Origin: JBQTII01 sp052388275
GTDB lineage: Bacteria > Actinomycetota > Actinomycetes > Sporichthyales > Sporichthyaceae
Direction: 5' to 3'
Assembly: GCA_052388275.1 (NCBI GenBank)
Contig: JBQTII010000072.1
Coordinates: 1-56,461, forward strand
DNA length: 56,461 bases
The first letter of the stretch is position 1. The number at the start of each line of letters is the position of its first letter. Under the pieces are notes generated by a model that did no database searches, was not told the DNA's origin, and worked only from the letters and a program-made list of their open reading frames with translations. The position numbers and the translations under genes are program-made. This document shows, piece by piece, positions 48,031-56,437 of this stretch.

Positions 48031-49698
48031 ATGGGACGGACGCGGGTGCTTGCCGCGTGCTGCGGTCTGCTCGCCGCGCTGGCGGGTCTGGGCGCGGCCG
48101 AGGGCTTCGCGGCGATGATCGGCGGTCCGTCACCGGTCGTCGCGGTCGGGACCTGGGCGATCGACACCTCGCCGGCCCCCCTGCGCGAGTACGCGATCGA
48201 GAACTGGGGCGTCAACAACAAAAAGGTGCTGGTCGGCGCGATGCTGGCCACCATCGCCGTCCTGGGGCTACTCGCCGGGGTGCTGGCCACCGTGCACGTC
48301 GGTGCCGCGCTCACGTTCGTGGCCGCCGTCGGCCTGATCGGGGTGCTGGCCGCCGCCACCGTGCGCGGGGCGATGGACACGATGCTGGTGCGGATCGCCC
48401 CGTCGACCTTGGCCCTGGCCGTGAGCACCGGCGGTCTGTCCTGGCTGCTGCGCGGATTGCTGGGACGGGGGGAGGAGTACGGCGATGCCGAACCCGCCGT
48501 CACCCTGGTCGAGGCCGATTCCGCGCCCGATACGCGCGCCGTGCTCACCGAGCGCGTCCCGGCGGCCGGGCCGGCGCCCACCCGGGAATTGCCCGCCGTG
48601 ATGGTCCCAGGGCGTCGTCCAGTGCTGCCGCAAGGCCTGGACCGACGTGAACTGATCCGCGCCGGCGGCGCGCTGGGTGCCGTCGCTCTCGCCGGTGGAG
48701 CGATGTGGCAGCTTGCCGGTGCCAACACCGACCTGACGACGGCCGGACTCGTGACCCTGCCCAAGCCGACCAGCCCCGCCAGGGCGGTCGGCAAGGCCGA
48801 CTTCGGCATTGCCGGGTTGAGCCCGTACTTCACACCGAACAAGGACTTCTACCGCATTGACACCGCGCTGGTGATCCCGCGTCTGAACGTCGATTCGTGG
48901 TCCTTGCGCATCCACGGCATGGTCGATCGGCCGATCACCCTGCGCTACGAGGATCTCATCAAGGCTCCGCTGATCGAACGCGACGTCACCCTGATGTGCG
49001 TGTCGAACGAGATCGGCGGCTACTACACCGGCAATGCCCGCTGGCTGGGCGTGCGGATCTCGGACGTGCTCGCCTCGGTCGGGATCAAGGCGGGGGCCGA
49101 CGCGGTGCTGTCCACCTCGGCGGATGGCTGGACCTGCGGGACGCCGCTGTCGGCGCTCACCGACCCCGGCCGGGACTCGATGTTCGCGATCGGGATGAAC
49201 GGTGAGCCGTTGCCGTTCGATCACGGTTTCCCGGTCCGCATGGTGGTGCCGGGGCTGTACGGCTTCGTCTCGGCGACCAAGTGGGTCACCGACCTGCGGG
49301 TCACCCGCTTCGATGAGTTCGAGGCCTACTGGACCCAGCGTGGTTGGGCGGCGCAGGCACCGGTCAAGACTGCCTCCCGCATCGAGTTGCCCCAGAACGG
49401 TGTCGACCTCCGTGCCGGGGCGATCACGGTGGCGGGCATGGCCTGGGCGCAGCACCGCGGCATCTCCAAGGTCGAGGTCAACATCGGTGAGGAGATCCGC
49501 GAAGCCCAACTGGCGCCGTGGAACAACATCGACACCTGGCGGCAGTGGCGTATCCGCGACTGGGAGATCCCGGCGGGCGATCAGGTGATCGTCGTGCGGG
49601 CGACCGACGGCACCGGGGCGATCCAGAGCGCGCAGCCGGCCGAACCCGTGCCGGACGGCGCCAGCGGGTACCACGCGATCGCGGTGCCGGTCACCTGA
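48031..49698 (+). CDS. Membrane-anchored molybdopterin-dependent oxidoreductase (sulfite-oxidase fold)
   Basis: About 555 residues. Four predicted transmembrane segments in the first 150 residues are followed by a linker and an extracytoplasmic Oxidored_molyb domain (from about 250) with LRIHGMVDRPITLRYEDL and the molybdenum-ligand Cys in LMCVSNEIGGYYTGNARWLG. A C-terminal Ig-like dimerisation domain (GAITVAGMAWAQHRGISKVE) completes the sulfite-oxidase architecture. The substrate is unknown. ATG 48031 is used; ATG 48016 is an alternative. A heme partner is not evident nearby. Confidence 0.88.
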   Translation: MGRTRVLAACCGLLAALAGLGAAEGFAAMIGGPSPVVAVGTWAIDTSPAPLREYAIENWGVNNKKVLVGAMLATIAVLGLLAGVLATVHVGAALTFVAAVGLIGVLAAATVRGAMDTMLVRIAPSTLALAVSTGGLSWLLRGLLGRGEEYGDAEPAVTLVEADSAPDTRAVLTERVPAAGPAPTRELPAVMVPGRRPVLPQGLDRRELIRAGGALGAVALAGGAMWQLAGANTDLTTAGLVTLPKPTSPARAVGKADFGIAGLSPYFTPNKDFYRIDTALVIPRLNVDSWSLRIHGMVDRPITLRYEDLIKAPLIERDVTLMCVSNEIGGYYTGNARWLGVRISDVLASVGIKAGADAVLSTSADGWTCGTPLSALTDPGRDSMFAIGMNGEPLPFDHGFPVRMVVPGLYGFVSATKWVTDLRVTRFDEFEAYWTQRGWAAQAPVKTASRIELPQNGVDLRAGAITVAGMAWAQHRGISKVEVNIGEEIREAQLAPWNNIDTWRQWRIRDWEIPAGDQVIVVRATDGTGAIQSAQPAEPVPDGASGYHAIAVPVT

Positions 49699-49721
49699 GG
49701 GAACCGGCGCCCTGGCCTCAG
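49695..49721. terminator. Short hairpin between convergent stops
   Basis: CTGAGG (49695-49700) pairs with CCTCAG (49716-49721) across a GC-rich loop, spanning the gap between the Mo-oxidoreductase stop and the small membrane protein stop. Confidence 0.4.
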
Positions 49722-49912
49722 CGCGTCGAACTGCTCGAATTCGGGGCGCCGGTGGCCTCGGCGCTCGCCACCGCGAGCACCAGGCCCACACTGGCCAGGG
49801 CGCCGGCGACGATCAGCGCGAGTCGGTGACGTCGCCAGGGTGACGGCGTCAGATTCAGGTCCGCGTATTCGCGGGTGCGGTGCGTGATCGGGTCGTAGTG
49901 GTCGAGCTTCAT
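49718..49912 (-). CDS. Small single-pass membrane protein (64 aa)
   Basis: MKLDHYDPITHRTREYADLN at the N-terminus, then a basic stretch (PWRRHR), one transmembrane helix (LALIVAGALASVGLVLAVA) and a Ser-rich end. No family recognised. The hydrophobic pattern and convergent placement favour a real gene. The 204 bp upstream, up to the LLM gene, shows no other gene. Confidence 0.55.
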   Translation of the reverse strand: MKLDHYDPITHRTREYADLNLTPSPWRRHRLALIVAGALASVGLVLAVASAEATGAPNSSSSTR

Positions 49913-50116
49913 CGCGTCCCCCTGCAGGTGTGCGCATCCCCAGCTGTAGCGTCCCGCGATCGCCCCCCTGTTCGCGCCCCCATGCGTCTACCTGAGGTAC
50001 CCATTCTCGGCAAATTCATGACAATCTCGGGTGTCGACCGGATGGCCACGGCGGCGGGGAGTGGGCAGGGTAGGCCCCGGACCGTCACTGATCAGCACCA
50101 CAAGGGAGCCAGGTAC

Positions 50117-51187
50117 ATGCAGGTTGGGATGTTCCAGACGCCGTTCATGCGCCCGGACCGCACGCCCCGTCAGGTCTTTGACTGGGCCGTGGCGCAGGCC
50201 GTGACCGCCGATCGGGCCGGGTTCAGCGAGTACTGGATCGGCGAGCACGCCACCTTGCAGTGGGAGAGCATCCCGAGCCCGGAGCTGGTGATCGCGGCGG
50301 CGGCCGGGGCGACCACGCAGATCAAGCTCGGCCCGCTGGCCCACCTGCTGCCCTATCACCACCCGGCGACGCTGGCAGTCCAGACGGCCTGGCTCTCGCA
50401 TATCTGCGGTGGCCGTTACCAGCTCGGCATCGCCGCGGGGGCCTATCCCACTGACGCGGCGCTGCGCGGCATCACCGATATGAGCGTCAACCACAAGATG
50501 CTCTTCGAGGCGATCGAGATCATCGAGAAGGTCTGGGCGGGGCAGGAGTACCAGGAGCAGGGCCAGTTCTGGGGCCACGGCTTCCCGCACCAGGACCCGA
50601 CCCACCCGCTGCGCGACCTGCGCCCGCCTGGCGGCCGGATCCCAATGGCCATGACGGGCTTGAGTCCGAACTCCCCGTCGATCTCCTTCGCCGGCTCGCA
50701 GGGCTACATCCCGGTCTCGATCTACTCCGGCAACCAGTTCGTGCGCAACCACTGGGACGTCTACAGCGCCGCGGCCACCGCGGGCGGGCACCGGGCGCAG
50801 CGCTCGATCCACCGGGTGGTGCGCGACGTCGTCGTGGCCGACACCGACGCGCAGGCCAAGAAGTTCGCCATCGAAGGCGGGTTGGGTGCGGCCTGGGAGC
50901 AGTACCTGGCGCCCACCTACAAGCGTTTCGGGGTGATGGAGGGGCTGCTGGCCGACCCCTCGCACCGGGTCGAGGACGTGGACGCCGCCTACCTCGCCGA
51001 GCACGTGTGGATCACCGGGTCACCGCAGACCGTGACCCAGAAACTCAACGACTGGCAGGGCGAGACCGGCGGTTTCGGCACCCTGCTGATCTACAGCTAC
51101 GACTACCTGGACGGCTCCGCGCAGTGGGACGAGTCCATGCGCCGCCTCGCGCAAGAGGTCGCTCCCAAGATCGTCATCCCCGCCTGA
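50117..51187 (+). CDS. LLM-class (luciferase-like) flavin/F420-dependent oxidoreductase
   Basis: 356 residues of the bacterial luciferase-like TIM-barrel family: MQVGMFQTPFMRPDRTPRQV, EYWIGEHATLQWE, IKLGPLAHLLPYHHP and RYQLGIAAGAYPTDAAL. In actinobacteria such enzymes use F420 or FMN; which one cannot be read here, and the substrate is unknown. ATG 50117 follows GGGAGCCAGG. The esterase gene follows after 28 nt, so the two are probably one operon. Confidence 0.88.
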   Translation: MQVGMFQTPFMRPDRTPRQVFDWAVAQAVTADRAGFSEYWIGEHATLQWESIPSPELVIAAAAGATTQIKLGPLAHLLPYHHPATLAVQTAWLSHICGGRYQLGIAAGAYPTDAALRGITDMSVNHKMLFEAIEIIEKVWAGQEYQEQGQFWGHGFPHQDPTHPLRDLRPPGGRIPMAMTGLSPNSPSISFAGSQGYIPVSIYSGNQFVRNHWDVYSAAATAGGHRAQRSIHRVVRDVVVADTDAQAKKFAIEGGLGAAWEQYLAPTYKRFGVMEGLLADPSHRVEDVDAAYLAEHVWITGSPQTVTQKLNDWQGETGGFGTLLIYSYDYLDGSAQWDESMRRLAQEVAPKIVIPA

Positions 51188-51215
51188 CCCTTCCCTTCCC
51201 GATCGGAGTTCCCCC

Positions 51216-52148
51216 ATGGCCGTCGACCCCCAGGTCCAAGGACTGCTCGACATGCTCGCCGCGCAGGGGGTGCCGCCGTTCCGCCAGATGGGCGTCGACG
51301 CCGCCCGCGAGTTCGTGATGGCGTTCGTGGACCTGGAGGGGGAGGAGCAGGCCGTTGCCGAGGTGCGCGATCTGGTCGCGCCCGGGCCCGACGGCAACGA
51401 CATCGCCCTGCGTGTGTACCGCCCGGCCGACGACGTCACCCTGCCGGTGATCATGTACTTCCACGGCGGCGGGTTCGTGATCGGCAACCTGGCGGTCGCG
51501 GACAAGCCCTGCCGGCAGCTGGCGAACGCGGCCAACGCGGTGGTGGTCTCCGTCGACTATCGCCTGGCGCCGGAGTTCCGGGCGCCCGCCGCCGCCGAGG
51601 ACTGCTACGCGGCGACGGCCTGGGCGGCCGCGAACGGCGTGGCCGTGGGCGGGGACACCTCCCGGCTCGGCGTGTGCGGCGACAGCGCGGGCGGCGGCCT
51701 GACCTGCGTGGTCGCGCAGATGGCTCGCGATCGCGGCGGCCCGGCGATCGCGGTTCAGCTGCCGATCTATCCCGTGACCGACTTCGGCGGGGACTACCCC
51801 TCCCGGGTCGAGAACGCCGAGGGTTACCTGCTCTCCGCCGACGACCTGCGTTGGTTCGGGGAGAACTACCTCGCCGAGGCGGCCGACGCCGAGAACCCCT
51901 ACGTCTCCCCGATCCGCGCCGACCTTGCCGGGCTGCCCCCGGCGGCGCTGGTGACGGCGGGCTACGACCCATTGCGTGATGAGGGCAAGGCCTACGCCGA
52001 CAAGCTGGCCGCCGCCGGCGTCGAGGTGTGCTACCTGGAGAATCCCACGATGATCCACGGCTTCATGTGGATGAACGGCGCCGTCGACCACACCGCCGGG
52101 GTCTTCGACGAACTCGGCGCCTTCGCCCGCAAGCACCTGGGCAGCTGA
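51216..52148 (+). CDS. Alpha/beta-hydrolase fold esterase (HSL type)
   Basis: 310 residues with the oxyanion motif YFHGGGFVIG, the nucleophile Ser in GVCGDSAGGGLTC, the Asp in AGYDPLRDEG and the His in TMIHGFMWM. This is the hormone-sensitive-lipase-like acyl esterase group. No signal peptide, so cytoplasmic. Likely co-transcribed with the upstream LLM oxidoreductase, perhaps acting on its product. Confidence 0.92.
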   Translation: MAVDPQVQGLLDMLAAQGVPPFRQMGVDAAREFVMAFVDLEGEEQAVAEVRDLVAPGPDGNDIALRVYRPADDVTLPVIMYFHGGGFVIGNLAVADKPCRQLANAANAVVVSVDYRLAPEFRAPAAAEDCYAATAWAAANGVAVGGDTSRLGVCGDSAGGGLTCVVAQMARDRGGPAIAVQLPIYPVTDFGGDYPSRVENAEGYLLSADDLRWFGENYLAEAADAENPYVSPIRADLAGLPPAALVTAGYDPLRDEGKAYADKLAAAGVEVCYLENPTMIHGFMWMNGAVDHTAGVFDELGAFARKHLGS

Positions 52149-52184
52149 GGCGAAGCGAGGTCCGTCGAGCTGGAACGGCACGGA

Positions 52185-52226
52185 CGTCCGAGTAGCCGGT
52201 CGCTATAGCAGCCGTTCGTTCGGACG
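52185..52226. repeat. 42-bp palindromic repeat, copy c (family P3)
   Basis: CGTCCGAGTAGC at the left, CGTTCGGACG at the right, central CGCTATAGC. It lies in the 149-bp gap between the esterase and ERCC4 genes, which run in the same direction. Confidence 0.85.
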
Positions 52227-52297
52227 TCCCCGGTGCCGTGTTGACCAGATCCCGGCGGCGGGGCTCGAGTTTCCGGCTCCGCACGGTAGAAAGAACC

Positions 52298-53257
52298 GTG
52301 GAGCTGTTGATTGCGCGCAACCCGGATCCGGACAGCTCCCTGCCGTACTTGATCCGCGTCCCGGTCGGAGAGCACGGCCGGGTGTTCCGTACCAAGGGCA
52401 CCTGGCCGCGCACCAGCGCGTTGTTCTGCTACCCGGTGTCGCTGGAGGAATGGCCCGACGAACCGGATGTGGTCGAACGGATCCCACTGGTCGCCTGCAC
52501 CCCTCGCGGCGCGGCGATCGATGTGATCGCGGCCCGAACGCGGGAATCGCGATCGCAGATCGTGTTCACTCGCGCCCGCGGCCGGACGATGGTGTTCTGG
52601 CAGTCGCCGCGCACGCGTAAGCAGGCCCGGCCCAACGTGGCAACGCCGACTGCGCGAGCCGCCGGCGTGACGCGGCTTCAGATCATCGTGGACGCGCACG
52701 AGCAGTACGCCTACAGGTTTCCCACTCAGCAGGTCGAGCTGGTCAAGCGGGCTCTACCGTGCGGGGACTACGGCGTGCTCATCGACGATCGATTGATCGC
52801 CGCGGTCGAGCGCAAGTCCCTCGCTGACCTGGTCTCCAGCCTGACCAATGGCAGGCTCCGGTTCGCCCTCGGTGAGCTGGCCGCGCTGCCCCGCGCGGCC
52901 GTCGTGGTCGAGGACCGCTACTCGCAGGTGTTCGCGCTCGAGCGGATCCGCCCCGCCGTCGTCGCCGACGCGCTCGCCGAGCTGCAGGTGCGCTACCCCG
53001 AGGTGCCGATCGTGTTCGGCGAGAACCGCAAGCTCGCCGAGGAGTGGACCTACCGCTACCTGGCTGCAGCACTGACCTGGGTGGGGGCCGAGGACGCCAC
53101 CCAGGGACGGGTGCTGGCGCCGCCGGCCCGCACCCCGACCCGTAGCGCCGAGATCCGCGCCTGGGCGCGGGCGCACGGTTTCGAGGTCGCCGCGACAGGG
53201 CGGCTGCGCCCAGAGGTACGCCAGGCCTGGACGGACGCGCAGGCCGCGCCCGACTGA
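52298..53257 (+). CDS. ERCC4-domain nuclease with C-terminal Lsr2-like DNA-binding domain
   Basis: 319 residues. An ERCC4/XPF-type nuclease core (about 130-240) has IIVDAHEQYAYRF and the catalytic VERKSLADLVSSL. The C-terminus (PTRSAEIRAWARAHGFEVAA then GRLRPEVRQAW) matches the Lsr2 DNA-binding module, whose RAWAR-like loop is consistent with minor-groove AT-hook-like binding. The N-terminal 110 residues are not recognised. A role in DNA repair or restriction is likely but unproven. The GTG start at 52298 follows AGAAAGAACC. Confidence 0.8.
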   Translation: MELLIARNPDPDSSLPYLIRVPVGEHGRVFRTKGTWPRTSALFCYPVSLEEWPDEPDVVERIPLVACTPRGAAIDVIAARTRESRSQIVFTRARGRTMVFWQSPRTRKQARPNVATPTARAAGVTRLQIIVDAHEQYAYRFPTQQVELVKRALPCGDYGVLIDDRLIAAVERKSLADLVSSLTNGRLRFALGELAALPRAAVVVEDRYSQVFALERIRPAVVADALAELQVRYPEVPIVFGENRKLAEEWTYRYLAAALTWVGAEDATQGRVLAPPARTPTRSAEIRAWARAHGFEVAATGRLRPEVRQAWTDAQAAPD

Positions 53258-53272
53258 TGAAACGCCCCGCGG

Positions 53273-53299
53273 GTCGTGGGGGATGTCATCCCCCACGAC
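53273..53299. terminator. Perfect palindrome between ERCC4 gene and tRNA cluster
   Basis: Arms 53273-53285 (GTCGTGGGGGATG) and 53287-53299 are perfect complements around a single base. It can terminate the rightward ERCC4 gene and the leftward tRNA transcript; the 1-nt centre would also suit a cruciform or operator. Confidence 0.65.
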
Positions 53300-53384
53300 C
53301 TCGCGCATGCCCGAAATATCCGGTGTGGCCTGTCGTGGCGGCTGACACGCCTCGGACTGTGGCGCTTGGCGCGAGCCTCTTTCC

Positions 53385-53459
53385 TGGTGGGCGTTACTGG
53401 GATTGAACCAGTGACCTCTTCCGTGTCAGGGAAGCGCTCTCCCGCTGAGCTAAACGCCC
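53385..53459 (-). tRNA. tRNA-Val (GAC)
   Basis: The cloverleaf folds on the minus strand: acceptor GGGCGTT/AACGCCC, D-arm AGCTCAGCGGGAGAGC, anticodon stem CTTCC/GGAAG with loop CTGACAC (anticodon GAC), T-arm GGTTCAATCC. CCA is encoded. Last of the Gly-Cys-Val cluster. Confidence 0.96.
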
Positions 53460-53481
53460 GGGATTGATGAAACCTACAGCG

Positions 53482-53553
53482 AGGCCGGAGCGGGAATCGA
53501 ACCCGCGTACAGGGCTTTGCAGGCCCTTGCCTAAGCCACTCGGCCATCCGGCC
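53482..53553 (-). tRNA. tRNA-Cys (GCA)
   Basis: Acceptor GGCCGGA/TCCGGCC, anticodon loop CTGCAAA (anticodon GCA), T-arm GGTTCGATTCC, discriminator U as expected for Cys. CCA is not encoded. Confidence 0.96.
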
Positions 53554-53610
53554 AGGGACTCATGCGCCCTGAGACATGTGCCCTGAGGGCGACCGCTGGG
53601 GCCACCTTCG

Positions 53611-53683
53611 AGCGGACAACGAGACTCGAACTCGCGACCCTCACCTTGGCAAGGTGATGCTCTACCAACTGAGCTATGTCCGC
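53611..53683 (-). tRNA. tRNA-Gly (GCC)
   Basis: Acceptor GCGGACA/TGTCCGC, anticodon stem-loop CACCTTGCCAAGGTG (anticodon GCC), T-arm AGTTCGAGTCT. CCA is not encoded. First of the leftward cluster; its promoter lies in the gap shared with pabB. Confidence 0.96.
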
Positions 53684-53812
53684 GCGACCGCGGCGAAAAG
53701 CTCCCCGCGGCGCAGAGGGAACAATAGCCCATCGTGCTGCGCCGTTCACGCGGATACCCGCACGCACCGCGCGTCTCGGCGCCGTGGCCCGGGCCCGAGT
53801 AGGTTGCATGAC

Positions 53813-54901
53813 GTGGCGAGCCGACCCGAGGCCTTGTTCTGCGCTGACGGCCGGGTGGCCCGGGGTTTGCTCGAGGTCAGCGAAGACCCGGCGGTGCTGG
53901 AGCGAGGGGGCTTCTGGGCGGTCCTGATCACCTTCGAGGGGGCGATCACCTGCGCGCGGTTCGCCGACGTCGCGCCCGGCCCGGCGCCTGCCGGGGGAGC
54001 GTGGCGCGGTCCCCGCGCCGACCAATGGCGTACTTCCCTGGATGAACGGGCTTACCGCGGGGCGGTGGCACAGATCCGCGACGACATCGGCGCCGGCGAG
54101 GTTTATCAGGTCAACCTCTGCCGGATCCTGAGCGTCGACCTTCCCGACCCCACGCAGGCGGACCTGCTGACCCTGTCCGGCCTGCTCGCGGCCGCCAACC
54201 CGGCGCCGCATGCGGCCTACCTGCGCTTGCCGGGCAGCGGCATCGAGGTGGCCGGGGCCTCACCGGAGCTGTACCTTCGCCGCGCCGGTGCGGTCGTGGA
54301 GTCCGGTCCGATCAAGGGGACCGGGCGGCGGCCGGCGGACCTGCAGACCAAGGACCACGCCGAGAACGTGATGATCGTCGACCTGATTCGCAACGATCTG
54401 GGCCGGGTGTGCCGGCCGGGCTCGGTAAGCGTCCCGGCGCTGTGCCGAGTGGAGGCACATCCGGGCCTGGTGCACCTGGTCTCGCTCGTGCGCGGCGAGC
54501 TCGCTGCCGGGGCCGGCTGGCCTGAGCTGCTGGCGGCGAGTTTCCCGCCGGGGTCGGTCAGCGGCGCCCCCAAGCTCGCGGCGCTGGAGGTGATCGGCAG
54601 GTGCGAGCCGGCGGCGCGCGGACCTTACTGCGGCGCGCTGGGCTGGGTCGACGCAGACGCCGGGACCGCGCAGCTGGCGGTGGGGATCCGCACCTTCTGG
54701 CGGGCAGGGGATGAGCTGTGCTTTGGCACGGGCGCCGGTATCACCTGGGGTTCCGACCCGGGCACTGAATGGGCGGAGACCGAGCTCAAGGCGGCGCATC
54801 TGCTGTCCGTGGCCGCTGAGGTGCAGGCCGCCGGGGTGCAGGCCGCCGGGGTGCAGGCCGCCGAGGTGCAGTCCGCCGCGGCCCTCGGGAGGTCGGCTTG
54901 A
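53813..54901 (+). CDS. pabB: Aminodeoxychorismate synthase component I PabB
   Basis: Converts chorismate and ammonia to 4-amino-4-deoxychorismate for folate. The 362-residue chorismate-binding enzyme has GEVYQVNLCRIL, ESGPIKGTGRRP, MIVDLIRNDLGRV and PPGSVSGAPKLAALEVI. Lys in PIKGT is the PabB-type nucleophile, where TrpE has Ala, which favours PabB. GTG 53813 is chosen because the longer upstream frame covers tRNA-Gly. The C-terminus carries a 15-bp minisatellite, and its TGA overlaps the TTG start of pabC. Confidence 0.9.
   Translation: MASRPEALFCADGRVARGLLEVSEDPAVLERGGFWAVLITFEGAITCARFADVAPGPAPAGGAWRGPRADQWRTSLDERAYRGAVAQIRDDIGAGEVYQVNLCRILSVDLPDPTQADLLTLSGLLAAANPAPHAAYLRLPGSGIEVAGASPELYLRRAGAVVESGPIKGTGRRPADLQTKDHAENVMIVDLIRNDLGRVCRPGSVSVPALCRVEAHPGLVHLVSLVRGELAAGAGWPELLAASFPPGSVSGAPKLAALEVIGRCEPAARGPYCGALGWVDADAGTAQLAVGIRTFWRAGDELCFGTGAGITWGSDPGTEWAETELKAAHLLSVAAEVQAAGVQAAGVQAAEVQSAAALGRSA
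54821..54880 (+). repeat. 15-bp minisatellite in the pabB 3' end
   Basis: Four 15-bp units (GTGCAGGCCGCCGGG and variants) encode VQAAG-VQAAG-VQAAE-VQSAA, a short low-complexity tail. The unit length preserves frame. Confidence 0.85.
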
Positions 54902-55749
54902 CGGACCTGAAGGTATGGCTCGACGACGCACTAGTGGACCCGGGCGCGGCGCGGGTCTCGGTGTTCGATCACGGTTTCACCGTCGGGGACGGGGTTTTTG
55001 AGACCACCAAGGTCGTGCGCGGGCGCCCGTTCGCCCTGACCCGTCACCTGGACCGCCTCGCGCGCTCGGCGGCCGCCCTGGGGTTGGTCGCGCCCGAGCA
55101 CGCGCGGGTCCGCACCGCGGTCGCCGCGGTGCTCGCCCAGCTGACCCAGGTGGAGCTGGCCCGGGTGCGCATCACCCTCACCGCGGGCGATGCGCCGCTG
55201 GGCTCGGGCCGGGGGAGCGGCCCGCCCACGCTGGTGGTCGCCGCGAGCCCCATGGACCTCTGGCCGGCCTCGGAATCGATCCGGGTGGTGCCGTGGCGTC
55301 GCAATGAACGCTCGGCGGTGACCGGGGTGAAGACGACGTCCTACGCGGAGAACGCGGTCGCCCTCGCGGCGGTGCGGGCCGCGGGAGCGGGCGAGGCAGT
55401 GTTCGTCAACACGGCAGGTGAGCTGTGCGAAGGCACCGGGACCAACCTGTTCCTCGTCCACGACGGCCGGGTGCGCACCCCAGCGCTGGATTCCGGGTGC
55501 CTCGCCGGTGTCACCCGCGCCCTGGTCCTGGCCTGGTGCCCGCAGGTCGAGGAGGCGGTGTTGAGGCTGGATGACCTCTACAGCGCCGACGAGGTCTTCC
55601 TGACCTCCTCGACCCGTGACGTGCAGGCGGTCCGCAGCGTCGACGGGGTGCGTCCGGGCGGGTCGCACGGGCCGGTCCCCGGGCCGGTCACCGCGCAGAT
55701 CGCGGCTGCCTTCGCCGCGCGCGCCGCCCGCGACGAGGATCCGGCGTAG
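54898..55749 (+). CDS. pabC: Aminodeoxychorismate lyase PabC (class IV aminotransferase fold)
   Basis: PLP enzyme that splits 4-amino-4-deoxychorismate to p-aminobenzoate and pyruvate. The 283-residue protein has VFDHGFTVGDGVFETTKV, the PLP Lys in GVKTTSYAENAVAL, FVNTAGELCEGTGTNLF and EVFLTSSTRDVQAV. A branched-chain aminotransferase role is less likely given coupling to pabB (TTGA overlap). Its stop codon is the first part of the P4 repeat boundary. Confidence 0.9.
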   Translation: MTDLKVWLDDALVDPGAARVSVFDHGFTVGDGVFETTKVVRGRPFALTRHLDRLARSAAALGLVAPEHARVRTAVAAVLAQLTQVELARVRITLTAGDAPLGSGRGSGPPTLVVAASPMDLWPASESIRVVPWRRNERSAVTGVKTTSYAENAVALAAVRAAGAGEAVFVNTAGELCEGTGTNLFLVHDGRVRTPALDSGCLAGVTRALVLAWCPQVEEAVLRLDDLYSADEVFLTSSTRDVQAVRSVDGVRPGGSHGPVPGPVTAQIAAAFAARAARDEDPA

Positions 55750-56007
55750 GCCCTGGATCAACGTTGTGACCCACGGGGTTCTCGGCGCGGCGCGGCGCGC
55801 CCCGATCACCCCAACGTTGATCCCTGGCCTACGCACACCGACGGGGCGCCCGGTGATCCGGACGCCCCGTCAGGGGGTGGTGTTGTGTGACCCACGGGGT
55901 TCTCGGCGCGGCGCGGCGCGCCCCGATCACCCCAACGTTGATCCCTGGCCTACACACACCGACGGGGCGCCCGGTGATCCGGACGCCCCGTCTGGGGGTG
56001 GTGTGGT
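55743..56007. repeat. 121-bp tandem repeat array (family P4, locus 2)
   Basis: Two near-identical 121-bp units (55766-55886 and 55887-56007), preceded by CGTAGGCCCTGGATCAACGT at the pabC stop. Each unit has an interrupted palindrome ending AACGTTGATCCCTGG then CCTAC, and a GACGGGGCG...CGCCCCGTC hairpin that may terminate pabC and the convergent ssgB. No gene fits in this 271-bp gap. Confidence 0.85.
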
Positions 56008-56020
56008 GTGCCGCGGGCGG

Positions 56021-56437
56021 TCAGCTCTCGGCGATCAGCTGGGTCAGGGCGGCGTCGATGTCCAGGTGCATCGACTCGGCGCCCGCCGGGACGGTGGCGT
56101 AGGTGCGGTCGAGGAAGGCTGACAGTTCCGGGGCCGGGGCCTCCAGCAACGCCTCGCCCTCCGGCGAACTCAGCGAGATGAACACGACCTGCACGCCGGC
56201 TTCGCTCGAAGGCCACACGCGCACATCGCCCAGCCCCGCGTCATCGCGCAGGCCCGAAGCCAGCAGGTCGCGGGCGAAGACCCACTCCACGGTGTCACCG
56301 GCGGCATGGAATGTGGCATGGATGGCGTAGGGGTCCGCGAGGTCGTACCGCAGGGCCGCGGGGACCGGCAGCGCTGCATCGCCCGCGACCAGAAGTCGCA
56401 AGCGAAGCTCGCAGGTGACCGAAGACTCTGCCTTCAT
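56021..56437 (-). CDS. ssgB: SsgA-family sporulation/division protein, SsgB-like
   Basis: 138 residues, the usual SsgB size. SALP-family landmarks run along the whole length: TCELRLRLLVAGDAALPVPA, LRYDLADPYAIHATFHAAG, VEWVFARDLLASGLRDDAG, DVRVWPSSE and LSSPEGEALLEAPAPELSAF. In Streptomyces, SsgB positions FtsZ at sporulation septa. Similarity is closest to SsgB as I recall its sequence, which makes a sporulating organism likely. ATG 56437 is 24 bp from the window edge, so its promoter is not visible. Confidence 0.92.
   Translation of the reverse strand: MKAESSVTCELRLRLLVAGDAALPVPAALRYDLADPYAIHATFHAAGDTVEWVFARDLLASGLRDDAGLGDVRVWPSSEAGVQVVFISLSSPEGEALLEAPAPELSAFLDRTYATVPAGAESMHLDIDAALTQLIAES

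Noticed and set aside
53576..53812. N-terminal extension of pabB
   Set aside because: The in-frame sequence runs through tRNA-Gly, so the start must be downstream.
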